Assembly (NCBI RefSeq): GCF_900169065.1
Contig: NZ_FXZB01000020.1
Coordinates: 1 to 64,000, forward strand
Reading direction: 5' to 3'
DNA length: 64,000 nt
Source: Brevibacterium aurantiacum
GTDB taxonomy: Bacteria; Actinomycetota; Actinomycetes; Actinomycetales; Brevibacteriaceae
Shown: positions 9,593-18,091 of the stretch, one piece after another
How the letters are laid out: every line of letters begins with the position of its first letter
Numbering within the stretch: position 1 is the stretch's first letter
The notes under the pieces: generated by a model
What the model was told of the DNA's origin: nothing
The model's database searches: none
Seen by the model: only the letters and a program-made list of their open reading frames with translations
Made by a program: the position numbers and the translations under genes

Positions 9593-10171
9593 TCACACCA
9601 TCACGGCGAGCACGACCGGAGCTTCCTGACCCGCCCAGCGGCCCAGGAGCAGTCCCGCGTCGGATCCCTCAGCGGGAGAGTCGAGGTTGAGTTCATACAG
9701 CACCTGCACGTCTTCGGCACCGGCCAAGGGTCCCGTGCCCCAGGCATGAGCCACATCGGTGATCTCGTCGATTCGGTTGCCCTCGTCGTCGACGCGGTAC
9801 TGCTTTGCCGAGGTTCCGGCGGTGGCGATCGCGTGGTCCAGTCGCTGCCGGAAGTGTGGGTCGCCCATTCCGTCATAAACCCAGCGCGTGCCGAGGATGG
9901 AGTGCTCCATGGTCGAGATCAGGTGCTTGTCGGCACCGGCCAGCTCAACACCACGGTAGGTCAGCGGCACCTGGAAGACACGGTCACCGGCGGCCACGAT
10001 GTGGATCTCGGCGCCCACCTTGCCTTCCGGATCGTCGAAGCGGTAGGACGTGACCTTCTTCAAGGACTCCGGGGCCACATCGGCCTCGGCTGCCCATGAC
10101 TGCTTGGACAGCCATGCGGAGATGACGTCGAGTTTTCCGGGGTTCAGTTCGGCGCTGTAGATGTCAGCCAT
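9593..10171 (-). CDS. Maltokinase N-terminal cap-like domain protein
   Basis: A 192-residue protein starting MADIYSAELNPGKLDVI. The pattern resembles the stand-alone relatives of the maltokinase N-terminal cap domain (CG0192-related) found in actinomycetes: a hydrophobic first segment followed by VPLTYRGVEL and the HSILGTRWVYDG stretch. No kinase motifs follow, so it is not a maltokinase. Its function is unknown. ATG at 10171 is one base from the thyX stop, so it is surely co-transcribed with thyX and the HIT gene. A longer in-frame start exists but would lie inside thyX without conserved sequence. Confidence 0.72.
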   Translation of the reverse strand: MADIYSAELNPGKLDVISAWLSKQSWAAEADVAPESLKKVTSYRFDDPEGKVGAEIHIVAAGDRVFQVPLTYRGVELAGADKHLISTMEHSILGTRWVYDGMGDPHFRQRLDHAIATAGTSAKQYRVDDEGNRIDEITDVAHAWGTGPLAGAEDVQVLYELNLDSPAEGSDAGLLLGRWAGQEAPVVLAVMV

Positions 10172-10172
10172 G

Positions 10173-10958
10173 TCATGCCTTCCGGGTCCCGGGGATCCAT
10201 TCCCCATCGACCACTTCATAGTCGGAGAAGATCGCTGGGGCCTCTTCGCGCATGGCCTCACCGATTTTGTTGAACACGAGACGGATCTCTTCCTCTGCTC
10301 CCTTGGCGGTGCGCATCTCGATGACGTGACGCAGGGAGCGCAGGTTCGCGGTGTAGACGATGCCGGTGGCCAGGCCCTCGGGTGCGAAGCGGCGCATGAA
10401 GGAGGTCATGTGCTTCTTGTGGGAGAACTTGGTGCTGGCTTCGTCGAGTTCGAAGTGCTCGGTCATCCACTTCTGGTGCTCTTCGAGGGTGTCGAGGACC
10501 TTGAGCGAGCGTTCCATGAGCTCCGAGTCCTCACGTGCCCATTCGGGGAACCAGAACGGAATGTCGGCCAGGCGCACGTAGCGCAGGGATTCCTGCGAGA
10601 ACGCCGATCCTGCACGGTGACGGATGAGTTCGTGGGTGAGCACCCGTGAGACGTTGTGGAGGACGAAGGTGAAGTTCGCGTGTTCGAGCACCGATCCGTG
10701 CTGGGAGGCGATGACGTTGCCCAGGTACTGGGCCGAGTCGGTGCGCACGCGCGACACGTTCGGGTTCAGTCCGGGCTCCCACGAGCGGTAGCACATGCGT
10801 CCGGAGAACTCGAGCAGATCCTCGGCGTCGGGAGAATCGGCCTCTTCGACCCGGTCGGCCCAGGTAGTTCCGCCCACCTCGTCGAGGTATGTCCTCATCG
10901 ATTCCCAGTCGATGCTGGGTTTTGCGAGCAGTTCTACGGATGGTTCGACCTGGCGCAT
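10173..10958 (-). CDS. thyX: FAD-dependent thymidylate synthase ThyX
   Basis: A 261-residue flavin-dependent thymidylate synthase that makes dTMP from dUMP using methylenetetrahydrofolate and NADPH. The ThyX signature is present as RHRAGSAFSQESLR (family pattern RHRxxSxNxxSxR; the usual Asn position is Phe-Ser here, a small departure). Supporting blocks are SRMCYRSWEPG-like sequence near residue 50, HGSVLEHANFTFV, and the C-terminal NLRSLRHVIEMR with its dUMP-contacting arginines. ATG at 10958 follows AAGGAGAG at ideal spacing. No thyA is visible in this window. Confidence 0.94.
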   Translation of the reverse strand: MRQVEPSVELLAKPSIDWESMRTYLDEVGGTTWADRVEEADSPDAEDLLEFSGRMCYRSWEPGLNPNVSRVRTDSAQYLGNVIASQHGSVLEHANFTFVLHNVSRVLTHELIRHRAGSAFSQESLRYVRLADIPFWFPEWAREDSELMERSLKVLDTLEEHQKWMTEHFELDEASTKFSHKKHMTSFMRRFAPEGLATGIVYTANLRSLRHVIEMRTAKGAEEEIRLVFNKIGEAMREEAPAIFSDYEVVDGEWIPGTRKA

Positions 10959-11013
10959 GGCTCTCCTTGTGCAGGGTATGGCTTGATTGATTCCCAATCC
11001 TACAGATCAGATC

Positions 11014-11023
11014 GCCGAGGTGG
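11014..11023 (+). repeat. Intergenic copy of the recurrent word GCCGAGGTGG
   Basis: One of three copies that lie outside coding sequence, here between the thyX start and the peptidase E-like stop, preceded by C. By hand count the window has 21 exact copies on both strands. The positions are listed in the first finding. Confidence 0.6.
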
Positions 11024-11044
11024 TTCGACCGTCCGTGACGAATG

Positions 11045-11812
11045 TTAGGTCACCTCTCTGTCGAGCCGTGTTTCGCCTCGCTCGTCGACGATGTAGGCGT
11101 GTGCCTCGGATTTCTCCGCAATCACCGAGGTGGCTCTGAAGTTCTCGAAGACGACCGCAGCATGGTCATCGATGGCAAGCCCGGGCCCTGGAAGCTGGCC
11201 GGCCTCGATCCATGTTCGGAAGGTCTCGGCCCGGCCGGGTTCACCGTGATAGTGCGGGCAGGCGCTTCCGGGGATGAGCCCGAGGCCGTCGCTGAGTGGA
11301 GCCAGGGGCCCGAACGAATCTGTCGACGAGGCCTCGAACCAGCAGTTGGCACCGGCACTGATTCCGGCCAGGATAGTGCCCCTTGACGCGGCGAGCGCCA
11401 TGATGTCATCGACTCCGTGGTCACGCCACAGCGTCAGCAGGTTGGCGGTGGATCCGCCGCCGACGTAGATGAGGTCCATGTCCTGGAGCATCTTCGGGTC
11501 CTGGTAACCCCACGGGCTCTGTCCGAACAGTGAGAGCACGTGCGTTTCTGCCCGTCCGTCGAACGCGGCTTCGAAGCGGTGGATGTAATCGGGGTTGTCT
11601 CCTGAGGCGGTCGGGACGAAGCACACTCGGGGAAGCACCGAAGCTCCGCGACCACCTCGGCGGTGGTGAGCTTCTGTGCTGCGCTTGTCTCGAACGGTGG
11701 TCGCCAGCTCCAGGAGGTAGTCATCGATCGCTGATGTTCCGGATTCCGACATCGAGAACCCGCCACCACCGAGAGCGACGATCGTCGACTGGTTGAGGGC
11801 CGCATCCATCAT
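11045..11812 (-). CDS. Peptidase E-like (S51) protein
   Basis: A 255-residue class I glutamine-amidotransferase-like protein of family S51. The N terminus has ALGGGGFS. The middle has IYVGGGSTANLL and the nucleophile elbow GISAGANCWFE, with Ser as catalytic nucleophile. A histidine is in CPHYHGEPGR. Peptidase E cleaves N-terminal Asp-X dipeptides; other S51 members are cyanophycinases, so the substrate is open. The ATG at 11812 overlaps the upstream membrane-protein stop as ATGA, showing an operon. A much longer frame exists upstream but is the shadow of that membrane gene. Confidence 0.85.
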   Translation of the reverse strand: MMDAALNQSTIVALGGGGFSMSESGTSAIDDYLLELATTVRDKRSTEAHHRRGGRGASVLPRVCFVPTASGDNPDYIHRFEAAFDGRAETHVLSLFGQSPWGYQDPKMLQDMDLIYVGGGSTANLLTLWRDHGVDDIMALAASRGTILAGISAGANCWFEASSTDSFGPLAPLSDGLGLIPGSACPHYHGEPGRAETFRTWIEAGQLPGPGLAIDDHAAVVFENFRATSVIAEKSEAHAYIVDERGETRLDREVT

Positions 11813-12303
11813 CGTGTTGTGCGCCCCTGAGGTCGTCTGGCCTGCCATTGGTCTCGGGCTTTCCGTCTCGTTCGGCCAGCCTTCACCATTGCCACGACGG
11901 CGCCGACTCCGAAGAACAGGAAGCCGGTTGCGGCAACGATGAGCACCGCGATCTGGTTGCCGCTCACCCCGTAGGTCACCGCTGATATGAGCGTGAAGAT
12001 GAGCAGGAGCCCCATCCCGAGCCCCATCAGCAGCCCCACCCACAGTGTGAGCACGAACGTGGTCCGGGAATTGGGGTCCCTGCGCATCAGGATTCCGCCG
12101 AAGAGACAGGCACCGAAAAAGACCAGGCACACCAGCCCGATCAGGCGGAGAGCGCCGATGAACATACACAGCAGCGAGGCCGCCACGAACACGGACGAGA
12201 CGATGATGAGTGTGGTTCCCTGCCGCCTCTCACGGCGTTGTGCTTCCGCGGCCAGGGCCAGTGCTTGGGCCTGCCACCAGGGGTTTTGATCACCTGAGGA
12301 CAT
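11809..12303 (-). CDS. Small four-helix membrane protein
   Basis: I do not recognise a named family. The 164-residue product begins MSSGDQNPWWQAQ, with a short amphipathic, charged N-terminal helix (QALALAAEAQRRERR). About four hydrophobic segments follow (roughly residues 32-50, 54-72, 82-104 and 116-140), and the tail is basic (KAGRTRRKARDQWQARR), presumably cytosolic. It starts 2 nt after the lipoate ligase stop and overlaps the peptidase E-like start by 4 nt, so the three genes form one transcription unit. Confidence 0.7.
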   Translation of the reverse strand: MSSGDQNPWWQAQALALAAEAQRRERRQGTTLIIVSSVFVAASLLCMFIGALRLIGLVCLVFFGACLFGGILMRRDPNSRTTFVLTLWVGLLMGLGMGLLLIFTLISAVTYGVSGNQIAVLIVAATGFLFFGVGAVVAMVKAGRTRRKARDQWQARRPQGRTTR

Positions 12304-12305
12304 AC

Positions 12306-13394
12306 TCACGGCACCCGGTGCGTCCACTTCTCGGTGCCGAACTTCTCATCAACCAAAGCCTGCGCCTTGTCCAGTTCGTCGGCAGTGAAGGTGTCGAAGT
12401 TTGCCCCATAACGGTCAGCAAAGGTGTTGGCCATGACGTCGATGATGTCCTTGCGGGCCTCACCGGTCTGGCTGCGGAGGGGGTCGACGCGCTTCTTGGC
12501 GCTCGAGACTCCCTTGTCGGAGATCTTCGCCTCGCCGATGCGCAGGACTTCGACCATCTTGTCGGCGTCGATGTCATAGCTCATGGTCGCGTGGTGGAGC
12601 AGGGTGCCATCACGCAGTCTCTTCTGTGCCGCTCCGCCGATCTTGCCGCCGGTTGAGGAGATGTCGTTGATCGGTTTGTAGAAGGCTTCGACGCCGAGAC
12701 TCTTCAGTGCGGCTAGCACCCATTGGTCGAGGAAGACATAGGATTCCTCGTAGTCGAGGCCGGCGACCAGTGAGGGCGGCACGAACATCGAATAGGTGAT
12801 GCAGTTCCCGCCTTCCATGAACATCGCTCCCCCGCCGGAGATGCGACGCACAACCTGCACGCCGTACTTCTCGACGCCTTCTGGGCGGAGTTCGTTGACA
12901 TAGGACTGGAAGGCTCCGATGACGGTGGCGGTGTCGTCCCATTCCCAGAATCGCAGCGTGGGTTTGCGACGTCCCGCCGCAACCTCCTCCAACAACACCT
13001 GATCGAGGGCGACGTTGACCTGAGTGGGCAGCACCTGACCGCGGATGACCTGCCAGTCGAAGTCGGTGAAGTTCGCGGCCGACCCCAGTGCGCGGCGGAC
13101 GACTGTGGCAATGTCCGAGGTGGAGAACCCGTGCATCGCCAGTTCCGAGCCGTATCCGGCAAGTGCCGTGTCGAGGCGCTGACGCAGATTCGCATTGTCC
13201 GCGGTGACACTGGCACCCACGAGCGCGGGAGCAAGGTCGAAGTAAGCTTCTTCGGGTTCGAGGAAGAAGTCGCCGGAGATCTTGACCTCGGTGATGGTCT
13301 TCCCGTCGGTCTCCACATCAGCGACCACGAGCTTTCCGCCGATGACCTTGTACTCGGCGTGAAAGCGTTGGGGTTCGTGTATATCGTTCGTCAT
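12306..13394 (-). CDS. lplA: Lipoate--protein ligase family protein
   Basis: A 362-residue biotin/lipoate ligase-fold protein that attaches lipoate to E2 or GcvH lysines. Diagnostic blocks are VVRRISGGGAMFMEGGNCITYS (glycine-rich nucleotide/lipoate loop) and PINDISSTGGKIGGAAQKR, which carries the catalytic lysine. An N-terminal block of about 110 residues (lipoyl-ligase accessory-like: KVIGGKLVVADVETDGKTI) precedes the catalytic domain, the reverse of the E. coli LplA order, as in other split or permuted ligases. ATG at 13394 is the start. It heads the unit that continues into the small membrane protein and the S51 protein. Confidence 0.87.
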   Translation of the reverse strand: MTNDIHEPQRFHAEYKVIGGKLVVADVETDGKTITEVKISGDFFLEPEEAYFDLAPALVGASVTADNANLRQRLDTALAGYGSELAMHGFSTSDIATVVRRALGSAANFTDFDWQVIRGQVLPTQVNVALDQVLLEEVAAGRRKPTLRFWEWDDTATVIGAFQSYVNELRPEGVEKYGVQVVRRISGGGAMFMEGGNCITYSMFVPPSLVAGLDYEESYVFLDQWVLAALKSLGVEAFYKPINDISSTGGKIGGAAQKRLRDGTLLHHATMSYDIDADKMVEVLRIGEAKISDKGVSSAKKRVDPLRSQTGEARKDIIDVMANTFADRYGANFDTFTADELDKAQALVDEKFGTEKWTHRVP

Positions 13395-13440
13395 GATTCC
13401 AAACCTACTCTCGAGCTCGACTGCAAAGCTATGAACTTGC

Positions 13441-15681
13441 TCACTCGCCGGTCAGTGAGTTCCACAGGAACCGGTAGCTCAGGGCCCGGGTGAAGGCCGC
13501 CTGCTTGTTGTCCGATGCCGCCGAGTGTCCGCCTTCGGTGTCTTCGAAGAACCACACATCAGCGATGCCGCGATCCTGCATTCGGGCAGCCATCTTGCGT
13601 GCCTGGACTGGTCCCACACGATCATCAGACGTCGCTGTCCAGAACAGCACCGGCGGATAGTCCGTGCCGTCTTCGAGCAGATGGTAGGGCGAGAACTTCT
13701 GGATGAACGCCCAGTCCTCGGCCACATCTGGGTCACCGTATTCGGCCTTCCACGAATAGCCCGCGCTCAGTTTGGTGTAGCGGCGCATGTCCAGAAGAGG
13801 CACTCCGCACGAAATCGCACCGAAGAGCTCGGGATACTGGGTGAGCATGTTCCCCACCAGCAGTCCTCCGTTCGATCCGCCGGCGCAGGCCAAGCTCGAC
13901 GGACTCGTCACTCCCCGATCGATGAGGTCTCGGGCAACCGCGGCGTAGTCCTCGTAGGCCCGCATCCGGTTCTCCCGCATCGCCGAGGTGTGCCACCCTG
14001 GCCCGTATTCCCCGCCGCCGCGGATGTTGGCGAGGACGTAGACCCCGCGTCGCCCTGCTGGAAGCGAGGCCTCGGTTCCTGTCGTGCGCCCCAACCAGCC
14101 CATGCCCATGACCGGGGAGTAGACCGGTGTCCGGCTGACTTCGAAACCGCCGTATCCGTCCAGCAGGGTCGGATTCTTCCCATCGAGTTCCAGGCCGCTG
14201 TCGCCGATCTGGAAGTAGGGGATCTTCGTTCCGTCGTCGCTGGTGGCGAAGTGCTGTTCGACGCGGAATCCTTCGCCGGGAAACAGGGCTGGTGCCGACT
14301 TGATGACTTCTGGAGTGGCGGAGCTGCTGGAGCTCTCAGCGTCGGCTGATGATCCCAGGCTCCCGTACGACAAGGTTGTTGGGGTGAGGAAGCCCGTGCT
14401 CACCAGCCAATAGTCGTTTGCGGTCGCGTCATCATGTTTGTCGACGGCTCCGAGCCCGACCATGTGATTGGCTGGGACCCCGGGCAGTCGGGACGAGGAG
14501 AAGTTGTCGTTCGGGTCAAGCACGACCAGCTGCGACTGCACGTCTCTCAGCAGCTCGAGGACGAGGTAGTCCCGTGTCCATGTCCACGACTGCAGGGCGG
14601 TGTGCTCATCTGGGGTGAAGATGACGGTTGGGGAGATTCTCCCGGCCTTCACCTCGGCGATATCGGCAACAGCCAAGCCTCCGGCAGCGACTGTGAGACC
14701 CTCATGATCCCACTGAGACTGGGGACGGAAGAGAACGAAATCTCGCTCGAACCCGACCTCCACATCGGTCGGGACATCCACGACGCTCAGCTTGTTCTCC
14801 CACGCCGAGGCGGTGGTTGAGATCGACCCGGGTTCGTCCCTGACATCGTCGAGGTCGATGAAGCTCATCCGCGTGTTGAAGAAGTCGATCGCGTCGATGG
14901 CGAACGCCCGGTCGGTGGAATCAGGATCTGCTGCTCCCACGTCGCTGCCGACGAAGATTGCGACATGGTCACGAGGCACCTCGGCGACGATCGGGGCATC
15001 TGCGATGGCCTGCCCACGTGTGAGAACTCGAGCCTGACGCGGATAGGACGAGGTGGTGAGAGAGTCCTCGCCGGTATCGGTAGCGACGATGATCGTGTCG
15101 TCGTCGAGCCAGGCGAAGCGAGTCTTCGCCGAGGGCAGGTCGAAGCCTCCGGCGACGAAGGACTTGGTCACCAGATCGAATTCGCGCACCCGGTGGGCGT
15201 CGCCACCATCGGGAGACAAAGAGACGAGCGCACGAGCGTTGTCCGAACGACGCACCGAGGCTCCGGCCCACACCCAGGGTGTGTCCTCTGCGATGCCGAG
15301 TGCGTCGATATCGATGAGAACTTCCCATTCCGGGGACTCGGAGACATAGCTGTCCCAGGTGGTCTGTCGCCACACGCCCTTGGGATTCGTGGAGTCGCGC
15401 CAGAAGTTGAAGTAGTGATCGCCGCGTTTGGCCACCATCGGGATCTTGCCCTCAGAGTCCAAAGCGGTCTGAATATCACCGGCGATGGAGTCGAAGAGAT
15501 CATCATGGAAGCGGGCGAGGGTGGTCGTGTTCTGTTCCTTCACCCACGCGATCTGGTCCTCCCCGTGGATGTCTTCGAGCCACAGGTTCTCATCGTGGGG
15601 CATCGGGGCAGCATCATGCGGCTGGGTTGCCGCGGTGGAGTTCTCGTTCGTCTGGTCATCTGCCGAAGCTTCTGTGCGCAT
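13441..15681 (-). CDS. Prolyl oligopeptidase family S9 peptidase
   Basis: A 746-residue two-domain serine peptidase. Residues from about 30 to 480 fit the N-terminal beta-propeller, starting PHDENLWLEDIHGEDQIAWV. The C-terminal alpha/beta hydrolase domain has NIRGGGEYGPGWH, the nucleophile motif AGGSNGGLL, Asp in TATSDDRVGP and His in EGGHSAASD. It cleaves short proline-containing peptides or acyl-peptides. There is no signal peptide, so it is probably cytosolic. The first 27 residues are polar low-complexity sequence, and the ATG at MPHDENLW is a possible shorter start. A serine-rich insert ([13 protein letters not shown]) near residue 460 is unusual. Confidence 0.92.
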   Translation of the reverse strand: MRTEASADDQTNENSTAATQPHDAAPMPHDENLWLEDIHGEDQIAWVKEQNTTTLARFHDDLFDSIAGDIQTALDSEGKIPMVAKRGDHYFNFWRDSTNPKGVWRQTTWDSYVSESPEWEVLIDIDALGIAEDTPWVWAGASVRRSDNARALVSLSPDGGDAHRVREFDLVTKSFVAGGFDLPSAKTRFAWLDDDTIIVATDTGEDSLTTSSYPRQARVLTRGQAIADAPIVAEVPRDHVAIFVGSDVGAADPDSTDRAFAIDAIDFFNTRMSFIDLDDVRDEPGSISTTASAWENKLSVVDVPTDVEVGFERDFVLFRPQSQWDHEGLTVAAGGLAVADIAEVKAGRISPTVIFTPDEHTALQSWTWTRDYLVLELLRDVQSQLVVLDPNDNFSSSRLPGVPANHMVGLGAVDKHDDATANDYWLVSTGFLTPTTLSYGSLGSSADAESSSSSATPEVIKSAPALFPGEGFRVEQHFATSDDGTKIPYFQIGDSGLELDGKNPTLLDGYGGFEVSRTPVYSPVMGMGWLGRTTGTEASLPAGRRGVYVLANIRGGGEYGPGWHTSAMRENRMRAYEDYAAVARDLIDRGVTSPSSLACAGGSNGGLLVGNMLTQYPELFGAISCGVPLLDMRRYTKLSAGYSWKAEYGDPDVAEDWAFIQKFSPYHLLEDGTDYPPVLFWTATSDDRVGPVQARKMAARMQDRGIADVWFFEDTEGGHSAASDNKQAAFTRALSYRFLWNSLTGE

Positions 15682-15745
15682 GCCACCATCCTAGTGATCG
15701 TTGAGCGCCGCCGAGCTCGGGTGCCTGCACAGCAGGCGGTTCGGC

Positions 15746-16384
15746 TCAGAACGGTGGTCGGAACATGATCAGTCCCGGCTGACCGTTGGGTGCTTCGGGT
15801 CCGTGGCCGAGGTCGAAGAACCCGAGGCTTTCGTAGAGTCGGCGGGCAGGGCTGTCGATGTCGGTGGTCTGGAGCCAGCAGCTGTATCCGCTGATGCCGG
15901 CCAACCATGCCTGCAGAGTGGCTCGACCGAGTCCGGACTGGTGCAGATGAGGGTCACGTGCCAACAGGTTGAGCGCAAACGACCATTCGATTGTCGCGGC
16001 GGCGTCCCCGAGGGTGGAACGGAGTTCATGCGCCCATTCGTGGTCCTGTTCGGCCCAGGACCAGAAATGACCGTAGGCGATTGATCGCAGGCGTCCCTCT
16101 GAATGTGATGCTGCGACGAGAACCTGGCCGTTTCGGACCGAGAGATCGTAAAGGCTGCCGAACAGAGCGGCATGCTTCGGATCTTCGTTCAGAGGCGGCT
16201 CGGCTGCGGCAGCAGCGTAGAGTTCCTCGACCTCAGACGGAGGCGGGAGCACTCCCGGGATTCCGGCTGCCGAGCCTACGGGTTCCCAGCTCTGGCCCAG
16301 TCCGCCTGGTACGCCCCACACGAGCTCAACGTCGAGCTCTGCGGGTGAGGTTCCGAGCACTTCACACTCGGCATGACCATCCAT
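15746..16384 (-). CDS. GNAT family N-acetyltransferase
   Basis: A 212-residue GNAT-fold protein. The acetyl-CoA region is LLARDPHLHQSGLGRATLQAWL (a variant of V/L-x-P-x-x-R/Q-G-x-G), followed by CWLQTTDIDSPARRLYESLGF, the usual beta5-helix with the conserved Tyr. The N-terminal 100 residues do not match the core fold and may form a substrate-binding extension. Its substrate is unknown. I use ATG at 16384; GTG at 16393 is an alternative. It is 64 nt from the next minus-strand gene and probably transcribed alone. Confidence 0.8.
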   Translation of the reverse strand: MDGHAECEVLGTSPAELDVELVWGVPGGLGQSWEPVGSAAGIPGVLPPPSEVEELYAAAAAEPPLNEDPKHAALFGSLYDLSVRNGQVLVAASHSEGRLRSIAYGHFWSWAEQDHEWAHELRSTLGDAAATIEWSFALNLLARDPHLHQSGLGRATLQAWLAGISGYSCWLQTTDIDSPARRLYESLGFFDLGHGPEAPNGQPGLIMFRPPF

Positions 16385-16528
16385 GCTACCCACCCTAACG
16401 ACGTCGGCAGTCGATCAGTTGAATTCAGGGAGAATTCTCTCCAGTGGGTTGAGCAGCTGGCGCCTGAGTCTGGCACCCGGTTCTGGTGTCTAGCTCAGGC
16501 GGCTGGCTCCGAAGACTGGCTGAGGACG

Positions 16529-18007
16529 TCATGCCGTGGAGGCGTAATCGGCGACCTGTCGCCCGAGGCACACTTCCACTGTGCTCGGGGGCTCCTCATA
16601 ATGCTCCCAAACATCGACGTTCAGCGATTCAAACGGTTCTACAAGTCTCGGCGCTTTCACTTTTCGCAACGGTGGGATTCTCACAGAGAAGAGATTCGGC
16701 TCGCTGACCGGATCGGGGGCCTGTTCATCTGCGAGCTTGGAACGCGGACGTTCTCGAGAGTTCGCGTCGGGTTTTCCAATCGGTCGGGTGCCGATCCGGT
16801 AGCGATGTCCGGTGGGAGTTCGTACGACCAGTTCTTCTGCCGTGGCCTCGTGCCGCCATCCCGGCACCTCTTTGAGGAAGTTGCAGGCTGCGCAGAGACC
16901 TGAGGCGTTGTCCCAGTCGGTCCCTCCGCCGGCGGCATATGACTGTGCGTGGTCGGCATGTTTGATCTTGGCATCGCACCACGGTGAGCGGCAGACATCA
17001 TCGCGGATGACCACCATGCGCCGAAGCAGACCGGAGAACTCACGCCGCTTCGAATCCATCCGGACCAGTTGACCGTCGGATGGTCGCGTATACAGCCGGC
17101 GGATGAAAGTCGCGGCTTCGTTGTCGGCGATGAAATCGCGTGCTGTCTTCGCGGGGATCGGGCCGAAGCCGGGAAACCATGCCGGGGTGTCGCCTGGGGA
17201 GAAGAGGCTATTCTCATTCATCACGACGTGAACTTCGATGGGAATGGCCTCAGCGTTATCTTGCCCTGTGGTTCTCTCGACCAGGAGATCGGCCATGATC
17301 TGGCTCTGAGATCTTCCTTCGGCCTGTCCTATTCCCACGATCGACTGCGCGGACTTCGCCAGGTTGGTATACGCCGCCACGGCCTGCGACAAGGGCAGGA
17401 GCGCCGTCAGATACGCCATGTTTCCTGGTGCTGGGCGCACGCTGACGGCACGCTCTTCCATGCATCTGTCGAGGTGCTCGACGGCAGCCTTCTGGTCGAG
17501 TTGCTGGGCAAGAGCTCGGACTTCATTGCCCAATCGACCGACGCCGACCTCGGAGAGACGATCGGACATCCGCTCATCGACTTGGTGTCTTTTGTCCCTG
17601 GGGAGCCAGTCGGTTTCCTTCGCGACGACGCGTGCTTTCTCTTCCGAAATGTTGCCGCTCTTCAACGAGGCATAGGTTTTGGGCAGGTCCATCAGCAGCG
17701 ACCGAGAGAAGCCGAGCAGTTTGCTTCCACGGGCTCGAGACACCTTCCGCGCCAGTCCGATCTCGGCGCCCAGGCCTCTGCCCTGCTTGCGACTCGGCAC
17801 TCCTTCTTCGGCTTCACGATTCCGACGATGCATGTCGAAGGTCAGGGTTTCTCTGGCCTGCGCTGCCGCGCTCACGGACACCAGTTCTTCCAGGGCAGTG
17901 ATCCGATCGATCGCTTCATGCTCGGTCCGTGCCGGAGGCAGATCAGACAGCTTCTCGCGCCACCGATGAATCTCGGCGATCACATCTGAAACTGGTTCTG
18001 CATCCAT
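16529..18007 (-). CDS. DUF222/HNH endonuclease domain protein
   Basis: A 492-residue protein with an N-terminal helical DUF222-type region (about 1-300: heptad-rich, NISEEKARVVAKETDWLP) and an HNH module near residues 340-390. The HNH module has CRSPWCD, KHADHAQSYAAGGGT, an asparagine in WDNASGLC and CAACNFLKE, giving two cysteine pairs for zinc and the His-Asn catalytic pair. Such proteins are abundant in actinomycetes, often in several copies per genome and linked to REP13E12-like repeats; their targets are unknown. It stands alone and shows no flanking inverted repeats. Confidence 0.85.
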   Translation of the reverse strand: MDAEPVSDVIAEIHRWREKLSDLPPARTEHEAIDRITALEELVSVSAAAQARETLTFDMHRRNREAEEGVPSRKQGRGLGAEIGLARKVSRARGSKLLGFSRSLLMDLPKTYASLKSGNISEEKARVVAKETDWLPRDKRHQVDERMSDRLSEVGVGRLGNEVRALAQQLDQKAAVEHLDRCMEERAVSVRPAPGNMAYLTALLPLSQAVAAYTNLAKSAQSIVGIGQAEGRSQSQIMADLLVERTTGQDNAEAIPIEVHVVMNENSLFSPGDTPAWFPGFGPIPAKTARDFIADNEAATFIRRLYTRPSDGQLVRMDSKRREFSGLLRRMVVIRDDVCRSPWCDAKIKHADHAQSYAAGGGTDWDNASGLCAACNFLKEVPGWRHEATAEELVVRTPTGHRYRIGTRPIGKPDANSRERPRSKLADEQAPDPVSEPNLFSVRIPPLRKVKAPRLVEPFESLNVDVWEHYEEPPSTVEVCLGRQVADYASTA

Positions 18008-18091
18008 AGGAACACGTTAGCGGTCGCCCCTGACACGAGAATTTCGTCGTGCATCATCCCAAGTCAAAGGTGGAATCGAGCGATGGGAGCC

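Noticed and set aside
16529..18007. DUF222/HNH gene as part of an insertion element or intein
   Set aside because: No inverted repeats, target duplications or splicing motifs around or within it.
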